Assembly (NCBI RefSeq): GCF_016862275.1
Contig: NZ_BOMQ01000074.1
Span: 1-64,000, forward strand
DNA: 64,000 nucleotides
Reading direction: 5' to 3'
From: Actinoplanes nipponensis
GTDB taxonomy: Bacteria > Actinomycetota > Actinomycetes > Mycobacteriales > Micromonosporaceae
This document shows, piece by piece, positions 24,335 through 35,910 of the stretch. The notes below the pieces were generated by a model that searched no databases, was not told the DNA's origin, and saw only the letters and a list, made by a program, of their open reading frames with translations. How positions within the stretch are numbered: the stretch's first letter is position 1; every line of letters begins with the position of its first letter. A program made the position numbers and the translations under genes.

Positions 24335-25963
24335 TCAGCCGAGGAGGGCGTCGAAGATCCATTGTGGGGCGAAGCCCAGGATGATGGTCGCCGTGGCGGC
24401 CACCGCGATCGCCGCGGCCACCGGGCGGGGCACCTGGACCCGGGGGTGGGTCGCCTTTTCGAGCAGGTTGGGGTCCAGCACGCCGGTCACGGTGCCGGTC
24501 GCGGCAGGAGCCGGGGTGGCCTCCGGAGTGTCGCCAGCGAGCGGCGGCGCCGGCGACGCTGGGCCGGGCGGGGGAGCCGCGGGGGACGACAGCGTGGGTG
24601 CGGGTGCAGTCGGTTCCTCCGCCGGCACCGGGTGCTGGTCGGGCAGTGCGGCGAAGGCGATGCCGGGTGTGGTCGGGCGGGTGTAGAGCAGGGCGCTCAC
24701 CCGTACGTAGTAGGCCAGGGCTATGACCGCGTTCAGGACCACCACGCCGGCCAGCCAGCCCCAGCCCGCGTTGATCAGGGCCGCCACGATCGTCACCTTG
24801 GCGAACAGGCCGGACAGGCCCGGCGGCAGGCCCGCCAGTCCCGCCAGGGCCAGCACCAGGGTCGCGCCCAGCCACGGGTTGCGCAGGCCCACGCCGCGCA
24901 GGTCCGTCAGCTCACCGCCGTCACGGGAGCGGCCGCGGACCGCCACCACCACCGCGAACGCCAGGAATTCCAGCACCACGAAGAAGACCGCGTACGCGAT
25001 GGCCGCCGGCACGCCCGCCGAGCCCACCGCCAGCGGCGCCAGGATGTAGCCCGCCTGCGCCACCGACGACCAGGCCAGCAGCCGTACGGTCCGGGTCTGG
25101 CGCAGCGCCACCAGGTTGCCCACCGTCATGGTCAGCACGGCCAGCACCGCCACCAGCGGCCCGGTGTCCAGCCGTTGCACGATCGCGGCCAGCGCGACCA
25201 CGCCGCCCAGCTTCGACGCCGTCGACAGGTACGCCGCCACCGGCACCGGGGCGCCGTCGTACGTGGCCGGCGCCCACGCGTGCAGCGGCACCGCCGCCAC
25301 CTTGAACGCGAAGCCGACCACCAGCAGCGTGCCGCCGACCGCCGCGAGCGGCGCACGCGGGCCCGTGCCACCGGTCAGCACCGCGAGGTACAGCACGCCG
25401 GTGGAGGCGAACAGCAGCGCCGCACCGAGCAGGGCGATCGCCGTGGAGATGACGCTGACCAGGAAGAACGTCACCGCGGCGGAGGCGCCCGTGGTGGTCA
25501 CGCGCTCGCGGGGGGCGAAGCGGCGCAGGCCCACCAGCACGTACAGCGGCAGGGTCAGCGTCTCCAGGCCGACGATCAGGGTGATCAGGTCGCCCGCGTA
25601 CGCGATGACCACTCCCCCGGCCATCGAGCAGATCAGCAGGAAGCAGAACTCGCCGGGCGGGGCGATGCCCGCGCGCAGCGCCGGGGCCGACAGCATCAGC
25701 ACGCCGACCGTCAGCGCCGCGAACAGCACCGTGACCACCGCCGCCTGCGGGCCGCCGACCCAGGAGCAGTGCTCGGGGCCGCAGAAGGTCGAGGCCGGGC
25801 GCAGGCCCAGCGCGACCGCCGCGCCGATCGTGGCCAGGCCGCCGGCGATGCCCGCGGGCAGCACGAACCGGCCGAAGGCGAGCTCCATCACCAGCACGAG
25901 CAGCGCGGCCCCGCCCGCGGCGTAGAGCGGCAGCAGGGCGAAGTGGTTCACGGTCTGGGTCAT
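24335..25963 (-). CDS. nuoN: NADH-quinone oxidoreductase subunit N
   Basis: The 542-aa antiporter-like membrane subunit of complex I has about 14 helices. Typical motifs are present: VAAVPLHAWAPATYDGAPVP and AWSSVAQAGYILAPLAVG, with the conserved Lys/Glu pattern in GLETLTLPLYVLVG. A proline/alanine-rich insert of about 75 residues (about 430-505) precedes the last helix and is unusual for NuoN. It is the last gene of the minus-strand nuo run; its ATG overlaps the nuoM stop (ATGA). It would pump protons as part of the membrane arm. Confidence 0.93.
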   Translation of the reverse strand: MTQTVNHFALLPLYAAGGAALLVLVMELAFGRFVLPAGIAGGLATIGAAVALGLRPASTFCGPEHCSWVGGPQAAVVTVLFAALTVGVLMLSAPALRAGIAPPGEFCFLLICSMAGGVVIAYAGDLITLIVGLETLTLPLYVLVGLRRFAPRERVTTTGASAAVTFFLVSVISTAIALLGAALLFASTGVLYLAVLTGGTGPRAPLAAVGGTLLVVGFAFKVAAVPLHAWAPATYDGAPVPVAAYLSTASKLGGVVALAAIVQRLDTGPLVAVLAVLTMTVGNLVALRQTRTVRLLAWSSVAQAGYILAPLAVGSAGVPAAIAYAVFFVVLEFLAFAVVVAVRGRSRDGGELTDLRGVGLRNPWLGATLVLALAGLAGLPPGLSGLFAKVTIVAALINAGWGWLAGVVVLNAVIALAYYVRVSALLYTRPTTPGIAFAALPDQHPVPAEEPTAPAPTLSSPAAPPPGPASPAPPLAGDTPEATPAPAATGTVTGVLDPNLLEKATHPRVQVPRPVAAAIAVAATATIILGFAPQWIFDALLG

Positions 25964-27434
25964 GGCACGGCTCCGGTCAGGGCGGCCACCGGGTCGGCGG
26001 CCGCGGCGAGCACCAGGGCCGGCACCAGCCCCACGGCCAGGGCGAGCAGCACCAGCGGCGACCACGCCAGCCACTCCGGGCGGCTGATGCCCGGCAGGCC
26101 GGTGACCGCGGGGGTAGCCGGGCCGTGTGTCACGCGGCGGAGCAGGCGCAGGAAGTACGCCGCGGTCAGGGCGCCCCCGGCCGCCGCGAGCACCGCGCAC
26201 GTGAGCCACAGTGGGCCTCCGCGCTCGACCGCGGCCACCACGGCGAACGCCTCGCCCCAGAAGCCCGCCAGGCCGGGCAGGCCCAGCGACGCGATCGCGG
26301 CGAAGCCGAGCAGGCCGGCCAGCCGCGGCGCGGTCTCGCGCAGCCCGCCGAGGTCGGCCAGCGAGCCGGTGTGGGCCCGGTCCTTGACCGCCCCGGCCAG
26401 GAAGAACAGCAGGCCGGTGATGATGCCGTGGGCCACGTTGCCGATCAGGGCGGCCTGCAGGCCGGTCACCGTGAGCGTCGCGATGCCCAGCAGCACGAAG
26501 CCCATGTGCCCGACGCTGGAATAGGCGATGAGCCGCTTGAGCTCGGTCTGCCGCAGGCACACCAGCGACCCCACGAGGATCGCGGCCACGGCGAGGATGC
26601 CCAGCGCCGGCGCCGCCCGGGCGGCGCCCAGCGGGGCCACCCCCACGCCGACCCGGATCAGGCCGTACGTGCCCATCTTCAGCAGGACGCCGGCGAGGAT
26701 CACGCTGCCCACCGTCGGCGCCTCGGTGTGCGCGTCCGGCAGCCAGGTGTGCAGCGGCCACAGCGGCGCCTTCACCGCGAAGGCCACCGCGAACAGGGCG
26801 AACGCCGTGTACTGCACCGTGCGGGACAGGCCCGCGCCGCCGGCCAGGGTCACCAGGTCGCCGGTGCCGGCCGCGACGACCACGGTGAAGACGCCGAGCA
26901 GCAGCAGCACCGAGCCGAACAGGGTGTAGAGCACGAACTTGCGCGCGGCGCGGCGGCGCTCCGGGCCGCCCCAGCCGGCGATGACCGCGTACATCGGCAG
27001 CAGGACGACCTCGAAGAAGAGGAAGAACAGCACCAGGTCCAGGGCGAGGAACGTGCCCAGGATGCCCACCTCGAGCACCAGCAGCAGCGCCGCCAGGATC
27101 CGGCCGCGGCCGCCGCCGGGCACCCGCCACACCGTGTACGCGCAGCAGAGCAGCGTCAGCAGGCCGGTGAGCACCACCAGCGGGTACGAGATGCCGTCGA
27201 CGCCCAGGTGGAAGCGGACGGCGAGGGCCGGCACCCAGGCCACGTCCACGTCGCTCCACGGCATCCCGGCGCGGGCCGGACGCGGCACCGCGAGCAGGGC
27301 GGTCAGCACGAAGGTGACCGCCGCGAAGACCGTCGCCACGATGCGGGCGGCCCGATCGCGGGCGGCCGGCAGCAGGGCCACGACCAGGGCGCCGAGGGCC
27401 GGCACGGCGAGCACCGACACGAGCAGCAGGTCGG

Positions 27435-27438
<4 letters not shown>
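25960..27438 (-). CDS. nuoM: NADH-quinone oxidoreductase subunit M
   Basis: The 492-aa antiporter-like membrane subunit carries VKAPLWPLHTWLPDAHTEAP, GVLLKMGTYGLIRV and LKRLIAYSSVGHMGFVLLG, all signature pieces of NuoM. Length is standard and about 14 helices are expected. Start and stop overlap nuoL and nuoN by four bases each, so the three large antiporter subunits are translated in series. Confidence 0.95.
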
Positions 27439-29347
<1,909 letters not shown>

Positions 29348-29351
<4 letters not shown>

Positions 29352-29719
29352 CGGCCGACCTGCTCGTCCTCGTGGTGCAGGGCGACCTCGTCGACGTGCA
29401 CCGCCCGCCGCATCCGGTAATACTGCAGCACGATGGCCAGGCCCACGCCTACCTCGGCGGCCGCCAGCACGATCACGAAGAGCGCGAACACGCCGCCGGA
29501 GTGCGCCGGCCGGCCGTTCGGATAGGCCCACGCCTCGACCTGCACGCCGACCAGGGTGGCCCGGACCGCGGCGTCGGCGGTGACGAAGATCAGATTGACC
29601 GCGTTGAGCATGAGCTCCACGGCCATCAGCACCAGGATCGCGTTGCGCCGGCGCAGCACGCCGTAGACGCCGAGCCCGAAGAGCAGCGCGCCGGTCACGT
29701 ACGGGATGACCGCGTGCAT
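29348..29719 (-). CDS. nuoK: NADH-quinone oxidoreductase subunit K
   Basis: The 123-aa protein has three membrane helices. VLMAVELMLNAVNLIFV and FVIVLAAAEVGVGLAIVL carry the conserved membrane glutamates of NuoK. Its ATG abuts the nuoJ stop with a one-base overlap. A charged tail (HVDEVALHHEDEQ) extends the C-terminus slightly. Confidence 0.93.
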
Positions 29720-30234
29720 CAGGCCTCCTCCCCCGTGCGGGCGCCGATGTCCGGGCGCGACAGCACGATCGCGCCGACCAGGGCGGACAGCAGCAGGATG
29801 GACAGCACCTCGAACGGCAGCACCCACTGGCCGAAGATCTGCGTGCCCATCCGCTCGGTGGTGCCCGGCTCGGGGCGGTCGTAGAGCGTCCAGCGGAACG
29901 CGTCGGCGAGCAACGCGGCCAGGCCCAGCCCGACCCCGCCGCCGACGATCAGCGCCGGCCAGGCCGGGCGGTCCAGGTCCGGCGACGGCCCGATCGGGGC
30001 GCGGGTCAGCATCACCGCGAAGAGCAGCAGCACGACCACCGCGCCGACGTAGACCAGGACCTGCACCCAGGCGACCAGCTCGGCCCCCAGGACCAGGTAC
30101 AGGCCGGCCATCGCGCCCAGGCTGACCACCAGGTAGAGCCCGGAACGGACCAGATGGTCGCTGGTGACCACCGCCGCGCCCGAGCCCACCGCCACCGCCC
30201 CCAGCGCGAGCAGCAGCACGTCGGCGACCGTCAC
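29719..30234 (-). CDS. nuoJ: NADH-quinone oxidoreductase subunit J
   Basis: The 171-aa protein has five predicted membrane helices. VWVQVL-type sequence (AWVQVLVYVGAVVVLLLFAV) and the final VLSILLLSALVGAIVLSR are typical of NuoJ. It starts at GTG 30234, overlapping the nuoI stop. Confidence 0.92.
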   Translation of the reverse strand: MTVADVLLLALGAVAVGSGAAVVTSDHLVRSGLYLVVSLGAMAGLYLVLGAELVAWVQVLVYVGAVVVLLLFAVMLTRAPIGPSPDLDRPAWPALIVGGGVGLGLAALLADAFRWTLYDRPEPGTTERMGTQIFGQWVLPFEVLSILLLSALVGAIVLSRPDIGARTGEEA

Positions 30235-30815
30235 GGTTTCGGCTCCGGGCGTACGGCGGGGCGGGCGGTCTGGGCCGGGGTCGGCGCGCCGGGACCGGCG
30301 GCCTTGCGCGCGGCGGTGGCCTCCTCCTTCGAGGGCTCGCCCAGCACGTCGTGGGCGGGCGGCGGCGGAACGGTCCGCATCCAGTCGCCGAGGCGGTTCT
30401 TGTCGTGCAGCAGGTTGAGGACGTCGGTCTCGGCGTACTCGAACTCGGGCGTCCAGTGCAGCGCGTCGAACGGGCAGACCTCGATGCAGATGCCGCAGTA
30501 CATGCACAGGGAGAAGTCGATGTCGAACTTGTCGAGGACGTTGCGCTGCCGGGCCCGGGCGGCCCCGGGGACGACGACCTCCTCCTTGTGCGAGTCGATG
30601 TAGATGCACCAGTCGGGGCACTCGCGGGCGCACAGCATGCAGACCGTGCAGTTCTCCTCGAGCAGGGCGATCACCCCGCGCGAGCGCGGTGGCAGCTCCG
30701 GCTCCACGTCCGGATACTGCTGGGTGCCGCTGCGCCTGGTCATCGTCTTGAGCGTGACGGCGAGGCCGTTGATCAGGCCCCGGCCCGGCGTGTGCCGATC
30801 TCCCTGCTCGCTCAT
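30231..30815 (-). CDS. nuoI: NADH-quinone oxidoreductase subunit I (2x[4Fe-4S])
   Basis: The 194-aa ferredoxin-like subunit has two complete [4Fe-4S] motifs: Cys56/59/62/66 (ENCTVCMLCARECP) and Cys104/107/110/114 (LCMYCGICIEVCP). These carry clusters N6a and N6b in the peripheral arm. A Pro/Ala-rich C-terminal tail of about 45 residues follows. An 80-bp gap separates it from nuoH, the only sizeable gap in the cluster. Confidence 0.95.
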   Translation of the reverse strand: MSEQGDRHTPGRGLINGLAVTLKTMTRRSGTQQYPDVEPELPPRSRGVIALLEENCTVCMLCARECPDWCIYIDSHKEEVVVPGAARARQRNVLDKFDIDFSLCMYCGICIEVCPFDALHWTPEFEYAETDVLNLLHDKNRLGDWMRTVPPPPAHDVLGEPSKEEATAARKAAGPGAPTPAQTARPAVRPEPKP

Positions 30816-30895
30816 AAGGGCATATCCTGCCCGGTCCCCCCGGCCGAGGCGAGCACACCCCCGCTTCTTCCTCGCCGAGGGCGGCGTGACCCCTC

Positions 30896-31855
30896 CTACA
30901 GCGCGAGCTTCACGACGGCGGTGAGCACCAGTTGCGCCAGCGCCACCGGCACCAGCACCAGCCAGCACAGCCGCTGGAGCTGGTCCTCGCGCAGCCGCGG
31001 ATAGCTGACCCGCAGCCAGATGACCACGAAGGACACGGCGAAGACCTTGGCCAGCGTCCAGAGCCAGCCCAGGTGCGCCGGGTCCGGGCCGTGCCAGCCG
31101 CCGAGGAACAGCACCGTGGTCAGCGCGGCGATCACCACGATGCCCACGTACTCGGCGAGCAGGAAGAAGGCGAAGCGCAGCCCGGTGTACTCGGTCATGT
31201 AGCCGAAGACCAGCTCCGAGTCGGCGATCGGCATGTCGAACGGCGGCCGGCGGATCTCGGCGAGCCCGGAGACGAAGAACACCAGCGCGGCGGGCGCCTG
31301 CCAGAGCAGCCACCACGGCGACCACGCCGCGACGATGCCGGGCAGGCTGAGCGTGCCCGCGGCCATCGCCACGCTCGCGGCCGACAGCACCAGCGGCAGC
31401 TCGTAGCCGAGCAGCTGCGCCGCGCCGCGCAGGCCGCCCAGCAGGCTGTACTTGTTCGCCGAGGCCCAGGCCGACATCAGCACCGCGACCACGCCCACGC
31501 CGAGCACGGCGAGCACGAAGAACAACCCCACGTCCATCGGCTGGGCGACCAGGCCGCCGGGCCCGAGCGGGATGGCCAGCAGCACGACGAGGTACGGGAA
31601 GAGCGCCACCAGCGGCGCGAGCCGGAACACCGGGCGGTCCGCGTCGCGCGGGGTGATGTCCTCCTTCTGGACGAACTTGACGCCGTCGGCGACCAGTTGC
31701 GCCCAGCCGTGGAAGCCGCCCGCGTACATCGGGCCGAGGCGGCTCTGCATGTGGGCCATGACCTTGTGTTCCATCTGGCCGACGACCAGCGGCACCACCA
31801 GGAAGGCGGCGACGACCGCGACGACCCGCACGAGCAGATCGAGCCAGAGCGGCAT
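30896..31855 (-). CDS. nuoH: NADH-quinone oxidoreductase subunit H
   Basis: The 319-aa membrane subunit has about eight helices and the quinone-site signature GGFHGWAQLVADGVKFVQKE, plus RRPPFDMPIADSELVFGYMT. It joins the peripheral and membrane arms. The start overlaps the nuoC stop. In complete operons nuoD-G would lie between nuoC and nuoH; here they are absent. Confidence 0.95.
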   Translation of the reverse strand: MPLWLDLLVRVVAVVAAFLVVPLVVGQMEHKVMAHMQSRLGPMYAGGFHGWAQLVADGVKFVQKEDITPRDADRPVFRLAPLVALFPYLVVLLAIPLGPGGLVAQPMDVGLFFVLAVLGVGVVAVLMSAWASANKYSLLGGLRGAAQLLGYELPLVLSAASVAMAAGTLSLPGIVAAWSPWWLLWQAPAALVFFVSGLAEIRRPPFDMPIADSELVFGYMTEYTGLRFAFFLLAEYVGIVVIAALTTVLFLGGWHGPDPAHLGWLWTLAKVFAVSFVVIWLRVSYPRLREDQLQRLCWLVLVPVALAQLVLTAVVKLAL

Positions 31856-32877
31856 CAGGCGTCCTTCCCGTCGGTCTGCGCGGGGCCGGTCTCCGGCGGC
31901 GTGCTGGTCTCCGGCGGGGTGCCGACCTCCGGCGGGGTGGCCGGGGGCGCGGCGGGCGGTGGCGCCTGGTCGGCGGCGGTCTGCTCCGCACCGGCGCGGT
32001 CACCGGCCTCGGCGGCCTCGGCCTGCCCGGCGGCCACCGTCCCCGCCTGGTCCGTCGCCGCCCCGTCCGGCGCCGGACGGTCGCCCGCCGGGCGGACCGG
32101 ACGGGCCGGGCGGTCACCCGCCGGACGGGCCGGGCGCTCCCCGGCCGGACGGGCCGGGCGCTCCCCCGCGGGGCGGGCCGGACGGTCCCCGCCCGGGACG
32201 GCGCCGCCGGCCCGGGTGGGACGCTCGCCCGGCGCGCGGCGGGCCGGGGTCTCCGGCGGCGGGATCTTGCCCTTCATCGGGCCCCACTCGTTCGGGTCCG
32301 GCACGCCCGGCGGGCGCATCGGGGCCCGCTTGGCCGTGCCCGCCTCGGACTCGCCCGGCTCCTTGGCCCCGGGCCAGGCCTTGGCGACCCGCGAGGCCAG
32401 CACGAACTCCTTGCGCAGCGGGTTGCCCTCGAAGCCCGGCGGCAGCAGCAGCGGCCGCAGGTCGGGGTGGCGGGAGAACCCGATGCCGAACATCTCGTGG
32501 GTCTCGCGCTCGTGCCAGGCCGCGCCCGGGAACAGGTCGATCACCGACTCGACGACCGGGTTGTCGCGGGCGACCCGGGCCCGCAGCAGCACCCCGTGCC
32601 GGCGCCGGGTGGACCACAGGTGGGCCACGACGGTGAAGCCCTCGTCCAGCTCGTCGACCGCCGACAGCCAGTCGAAGAAGTCGCAGCCCAGGCCGCCGGG
32701 GTCACGGGCGGCGTCGACCGCCGCCCACCACAGCGCGCCCGGCACGTCGACGACGGCCCGTTCGTGGCCGGGGCCACCGCCGGACACGCCGGTGGTGATC
32801 GGGCCCTCGGCGGGTGCGTCGGTCGCGTCTGCCGTCAGCAGGGCGACCATCCGCTCGCCGGCCTCTTCGGGGGTCAT
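31855..32877 (-). CDS. nuoC: NADH-quinone oxidoreductase subunit C with a long repetitive tail
   Basis: The 340-aa protein has the 30-kDa subunit domain in its first about 190 residues, with the signature HERETHEMFGIGFSRHPDLR and NPLRKEF. The remaining about 150 residues are Pro/Ala/Arg-rich, with repeats of RPARPAGE/D, and end in a TPPE-rich stretch. This is much longer than the usual NuoC (about 170-250 residues). ATG 32877 is the first credible start. It heads the minus-strand nuo run and diverges from the sigma factor gene at 33036. Confidence 0.9.
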   Translation of the reverse strand: MTPEEAGERMVALLTADATDAPAEGPITTGVSGGGPGHERAVVDVPGALWWAAVDAARDPGGLGCDFFDWLSAVDELDEGFTVVAHLWSTRRRHGVLLRARVARDNPVVESVIDLFPGAAWHERETHEMFGIGFSRHPDLRPLLLPPGFEGNPLRKEFVLASRVAKAWPGAKEPGESEAGTAKRAPMRPPGVPDPNEWGPMKGKIPPPETPARRAPGERPTRAGGAVPGGDRPARPAGERPARPAGERPARPAGDRPARPVRPAGDRPAPDGAATDQAGTVAAGQAEAAEAGDRAGAEQTAADQAPPPAAPPATPPEVGTPPETSTPPETGPAQTDGKDA

Positions 32878-33035
32878 GCCGCACATCCTATGATCCGGCG
32901 CGGACCGGCTCCGGGCCACCGCGAGGACCGCGCCGGCCGACCCCCTTCCGGGGCGTCGCCGCCGGGACAGCGGGACGCGCGGATCTGTGGCAGGGTCCGC
33001 CGCAACCGATCGCGCCGGTGGCACGTGTAGTGCCC

Positions 33036-33596
33036 GTGACAGCGCAGGCCATGACCCTGGGCGCCAGAGCCGAACCGGAGACGCCAGCAGCCGTGCACGA
33101 CGACCCGCCGACCTTCGACGAGGTGTACGCCGGGCACTTCGGCGACCTGACGGTGCAGCTCTACGCCTACTTCGGGGACCACCAGGAGGCGCAGGACGTG
33201 GTCCAGGAGGCCTTCTGCCGCGCGTACGGGCGGTGGAAGACGGTGAGCCGGTACGACGACCCGGTGGCGTGGATCCGCCGGGTGGCCTGGAATCTGGCCG
33301 TCAGCCGCTGGCGGCGTACCCGGACGGCGCTGAACTTCCTGCGCCGGCAGCGCCGCGACGAGGCCCGGCTCGACGGCCCGGGGCCGGACCGGGTGGCGCT
33401 GGTCGCCGCCCTGGCCACGCTGCCGGCCGCCCAGCGCCGGGCGATGGTGCTGCGCTACCTCGCCGACCTCAGCATCGCCGAGATCGCCGAGCGGGAGGGT
33501 GTCGCCGAGGGCACGGTCAAGTCGTGGCTGCACCGCGCCCGGGCCGCGCTCGCGACCCAGCTCGGCGCCGACACCATGGAGGTGCGCCGTGGCTGA
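33036..33596 (+). CDS. SigE-type ECF RNA polymerase sigma factor
   Basis: The product is 186 residues from GTG 33036 (ATG 33051 is an alternative; neither has a strong ribosome site, so a leaderless start is possible). Region 2 is visible as FGDHQEAQDVVQEAFCRAYG and region 4 as LSIAEIAEREGVAEGTVKSW. It belongs to the actinobacterial SigE-like group of extracytoplasmic function factors. The following membrane protein gene overlaps it by eight bases, the usual arrangement for a cognate anti-sigma or regulator. It diverges from nuoC. Confidence 0.85.
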   Translation: MTAQAMTLGARAEPETPAAVHDDPPTFDEVYAGHFGDLTVQLYAYFGDHQEAQDVVQEAFCRAYGRWKTVSRYDDPVAWIRRVAWNLAVSRWRRTRTALNFLRRQRRDEARLDGPGPDRVALVAALATLPAAQRRAMVLRYLADLSIAEIAEREGVAEGTVKSWLHRARAALATQLGADTMEVRRG

Positions 33597-34578
33597 CGAC
33601 CTCGAGGACCTCTTCGCCGGCCTGCGGGCCGACACGATGCCGCGGATCCGGCCGCCCGGCGTGGACCGGGTACGCCGTACCGTGCGCCGCCGCCGCACCG
33701 CGACCGCCGCCTTCGCCGGCGTGCTGCTGCTCGCGCTGAGCGGCACCGTGGCCCTGCTCGGCTTCCCGTCCCGGCCTCGCGTCCCCGCCGCGGACTCCCT
33801 ACCGCAGACCGAACTGGACCGCCTGACCGGGGTGGCCGACCGGGCGGTGACGGCCGGCAATCCCGGGCCGGCCGTGTTCTCGCGCCGCGGCCCGGTCACC
33901 GGCTTCGTCAGCGCCACCGAGCAGATCTACCTCGGCGAGATCGACCTGCAGATCGCCTGCGCGGGCGCCGGATCGGTGACGCTGCTGGTCCGGGGCACGC
34001 CGGGCAGCGAGAGCGGCTCGACGGAACGGGTCGAGGTGGCCCGGCTGACCGCGCAGTGCACGGCCGAGCCGCTGCCGGCCGAGGCCACCTTCGTGCTGGG
34101 CCGGTTCGTCGACATCACCGTGGAGCTCGTCGACGTCGACAGCGCGCGCGGGCGGGCGGGCTTCGCGTACCGCGCGACCAGCGACACGGGCCGGCCCGCC
34201 GCCCGGACGGAGACCAACGACCCGGGCGGCGTCGTGCCCCAGGACCTGCCGCCGGGCTCGGGCTGGGGTGGCGGCGGCGAGGTGTCGGGCCGGCGCCTGG
34301 ACAGCGGCTGGACGCCGTTGAACGGCGACTTCCGGCTGGCCGTGGCGTGCGCCGGCACCGGCACCCTGCGGGTCACGCTGCGGCAGGCCCGCAGCGCCGC
34401 CGACCCGGAGGGCACCGTGGCCGCGACCCGGACCTACGCGGTGGCCTGCCAGTACCCGCCGAAGCGGCAGGACCTCGTGGTCGGGAAGATCCGCAACCGG
34501 CCGGTCAACCTGACGCTGACCTACGGCAGCGCGTCACCGGCGCCCGGGGAAGCCGCGTTCCAGTTCCTGCCCCGCTGA
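33589..34578 (+). CDS. Membrane-anchored protein coupled to the sigma factor, possible anti-sigma factor
   Basis: The 329-aa protein starts at GTG 33589 behind GGAGGT and overlaps the sigma gene. It has a short cytoplasmic N-terminus (ADDLEDLFAGLRADTMPRIR), one membrane helix (about 41-60) and a large extracytoplasmic domain containing several cysteines (QIACAGAGSVTLLVRGT; LAVACAGTGTLRVTLR). These two segments look like a duplicated beta-rich module. No zinc anti-sigma HxxxCxxC motif is present. By position it probably restrains the sigma factor, but this is inference. Confidence 0.75.
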   Translation: MADDLEDLFAGLRADTMPRIRPPGVDRVRRTVRRRRTATAAFAGVLLLALSGTVALLGFPSRPRVPAADSLPQTELDRLTGVADRAVTAGNPGPAVFSRRGPVTGFVSATEQIYLGEIDLQIACAGAGSVTLLVRGTPGSESGSTERVEVARLTAQCTAEPLPAEATFVLGRFVDITVELVDVDSARGRAGFAYRATSDTGRPAARTETNDPGGVVPQDLPPGSGWGGGGEVSGRRLDSGWTPLNGDFRLAVACAGTGTLRVTLRQARSAADPEGTVAATRTYAVACQYPPKRQDLVVGKIRNRPVNLTLTYGSASPAPGEAAFQFLPR

Positions 34579-34579
34579 G

Positions 34580-35881
34580 TCACAGGCCGGGGAGGCGGCC
34601 GTTGCGGAACACGTCGACGAAGTCCTGGTGGTCCTCGCGGGCCTGGTCGCCGTACCGGTGGGCGAAGTCCACCAGCAGCGCGAGGAAGCCGGCCTCGTCC
34701 TTGTCGACGGCGGCCACGATGGCCTCCTCGGTGGAGAAGTCGACCAGGTCGTGACTGGACTCGTCGTCGGCCACCGAGTGCATCCGGGCCACCGCACGGC
34801 CCAGGTCGGCCACGACGCCGCTGAGCTCCTCCGACTCGTTCACGTCGGCCCAGTCCAGGTCGGCCGCGTACGGCGAGACCTCGGCGACGAGCTGGCCGAT
34901 GCCGCCCAGCTCGGTGTAGCCCAGCCACGGGTCGGCGTGCGCCTGCAGGGCCCGCTGCGACTCGGCGGTGCGGTGGCCCTGGTGCCGGAAGTAGGACCGG
35001 ACCCGCTCGTCGTCGATCCACCGCGCCACGGCCGGCACCTGCGCCTGCTTCATGTAGATGATGACGTCGTTCTCCAGCGCCTGGGTGTGCCCCTCCAGCA
35101 GCAGGTTGTACGACGGCAGCCCGGCCGACCCGATGCCGACCCCCTTGCGCAGCTTGATGTCCTTGATGTTGGTGGACACCGAGTCGCCCTGCGAGGGCAG
35201 CGTGTGCAGGTAGTCCTGGAAGGCGGCGCGGACCGTGGCGGCGGTGGGCTCGTCGACGTCGTACACGCCGTCGCCCAGGGAGAACCGGCGCTCGTAGTCG
35301 TCGATCGTGGTCTGCCCGGCCAGCAGGTCGACCCGGGTGTTGAGCCGGGCCTCCTGGAGCACCCGGCGCAGCACGCCGTCGGCGTTGTCCAGGGTGATCG
35401 AGCCGATCGCGTCGTCGCCGCCGGCCGCCAGCGCGCGCAGCTCGGTCAGGTAGGCCCGCGCGAACGTGCCGACCAGCTCGGTGATCACGTCGTCGGAGAG
35501 CGCCTTGCTGTAGCCGATCAGGGCCACGCTGGCGCAGAACCGCTTGAGGTCCCAGACGAACGGGCCGACGTAGGCCTCGTCGAAGTCGTTGACGTTGAAG
35601 ACGAGCTGGCCGGAGGAGTTCATGTAGGTGCCGAAGTTCTCGGCGTGCAGGTCGCCGTGGATCCACACCCGGCTGGTCCGCTCGTCGAGGAAGGTGTCGT
35701 CGCGGTAGGCCCCGGTCAGGTCGGCGTAGAACAGCGACGCGCTACCGCGGTAGAACGCGAACGGCGACGCGGCCATCTTCCGGAACTTGCGCCGGAAGGC
35801 CGCCGGGTCCAGCGCCATGAGGGCGCCGAACTCCCTGGTCAGTACGTCGATGATGAAGTCCGCGCGGTACTGGTCGCTCAT
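34580..35881 (-). CDS. DUF2252 family protein (aminoglycoside-phosphotransferase-like fold)
   Basis: The 433-aa protein starts at ATG 35881. DUF2252 motifs are clear: RVWIHGDLHAENFGTYMNSS and NVNDFDEAYVGPFVWDLKR, resembling the catalytic HGDxHxxN and DFD of kinase-like phosphotransferases, followed by KLRKGVGIGSAGLPSYNLLL. A phosphotransferase activity is plausible but unproved for the family. It lies 29 bp after nuoB on the same strand and converges with the membrane protein gene one base away. Confidence 0.85.
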   Translation of the reverse strand: MSDQYRADFIIDVLTREFGALMALDPAAFRRKFRKMAASPFAFYRGSASLFYADLTGAYRDDTFLDERTSRVWIHGDLHAENFGTYMNSSGQLVFNVNDFDEAYVGPFVWDLKRFCASVALIGYSKALSDDVITELVGTFARAYLTELRALAAGGDDAIGSITLDNADGVLRRVLQEARLNTRVDLLAGQTTIDDYERRFSLGDGVYDVDEPTAATVRAAFQDYLHTLPSQGDSVSTNIKDIKLRKGVGIGSAGLPSYNLLLEGHTQALENDVIIYMKQAQVPAVARWIDDERVRSYFRHQGHRTAESQRALQAHADPWLGYTELGGIGQLVAEVSPYAADLDWADVNESEELSGVVADLGRAVARMHSVADDESSHDLVDFSTEEAIVAAVDKDEAGFLALLVDFAHRYGDQAREDHQDFVDVFRNGRLPGL

Positions 35882-35910
35882 GAGGGGCAGAGTAGCCGTA
35901 CCGCACACTG

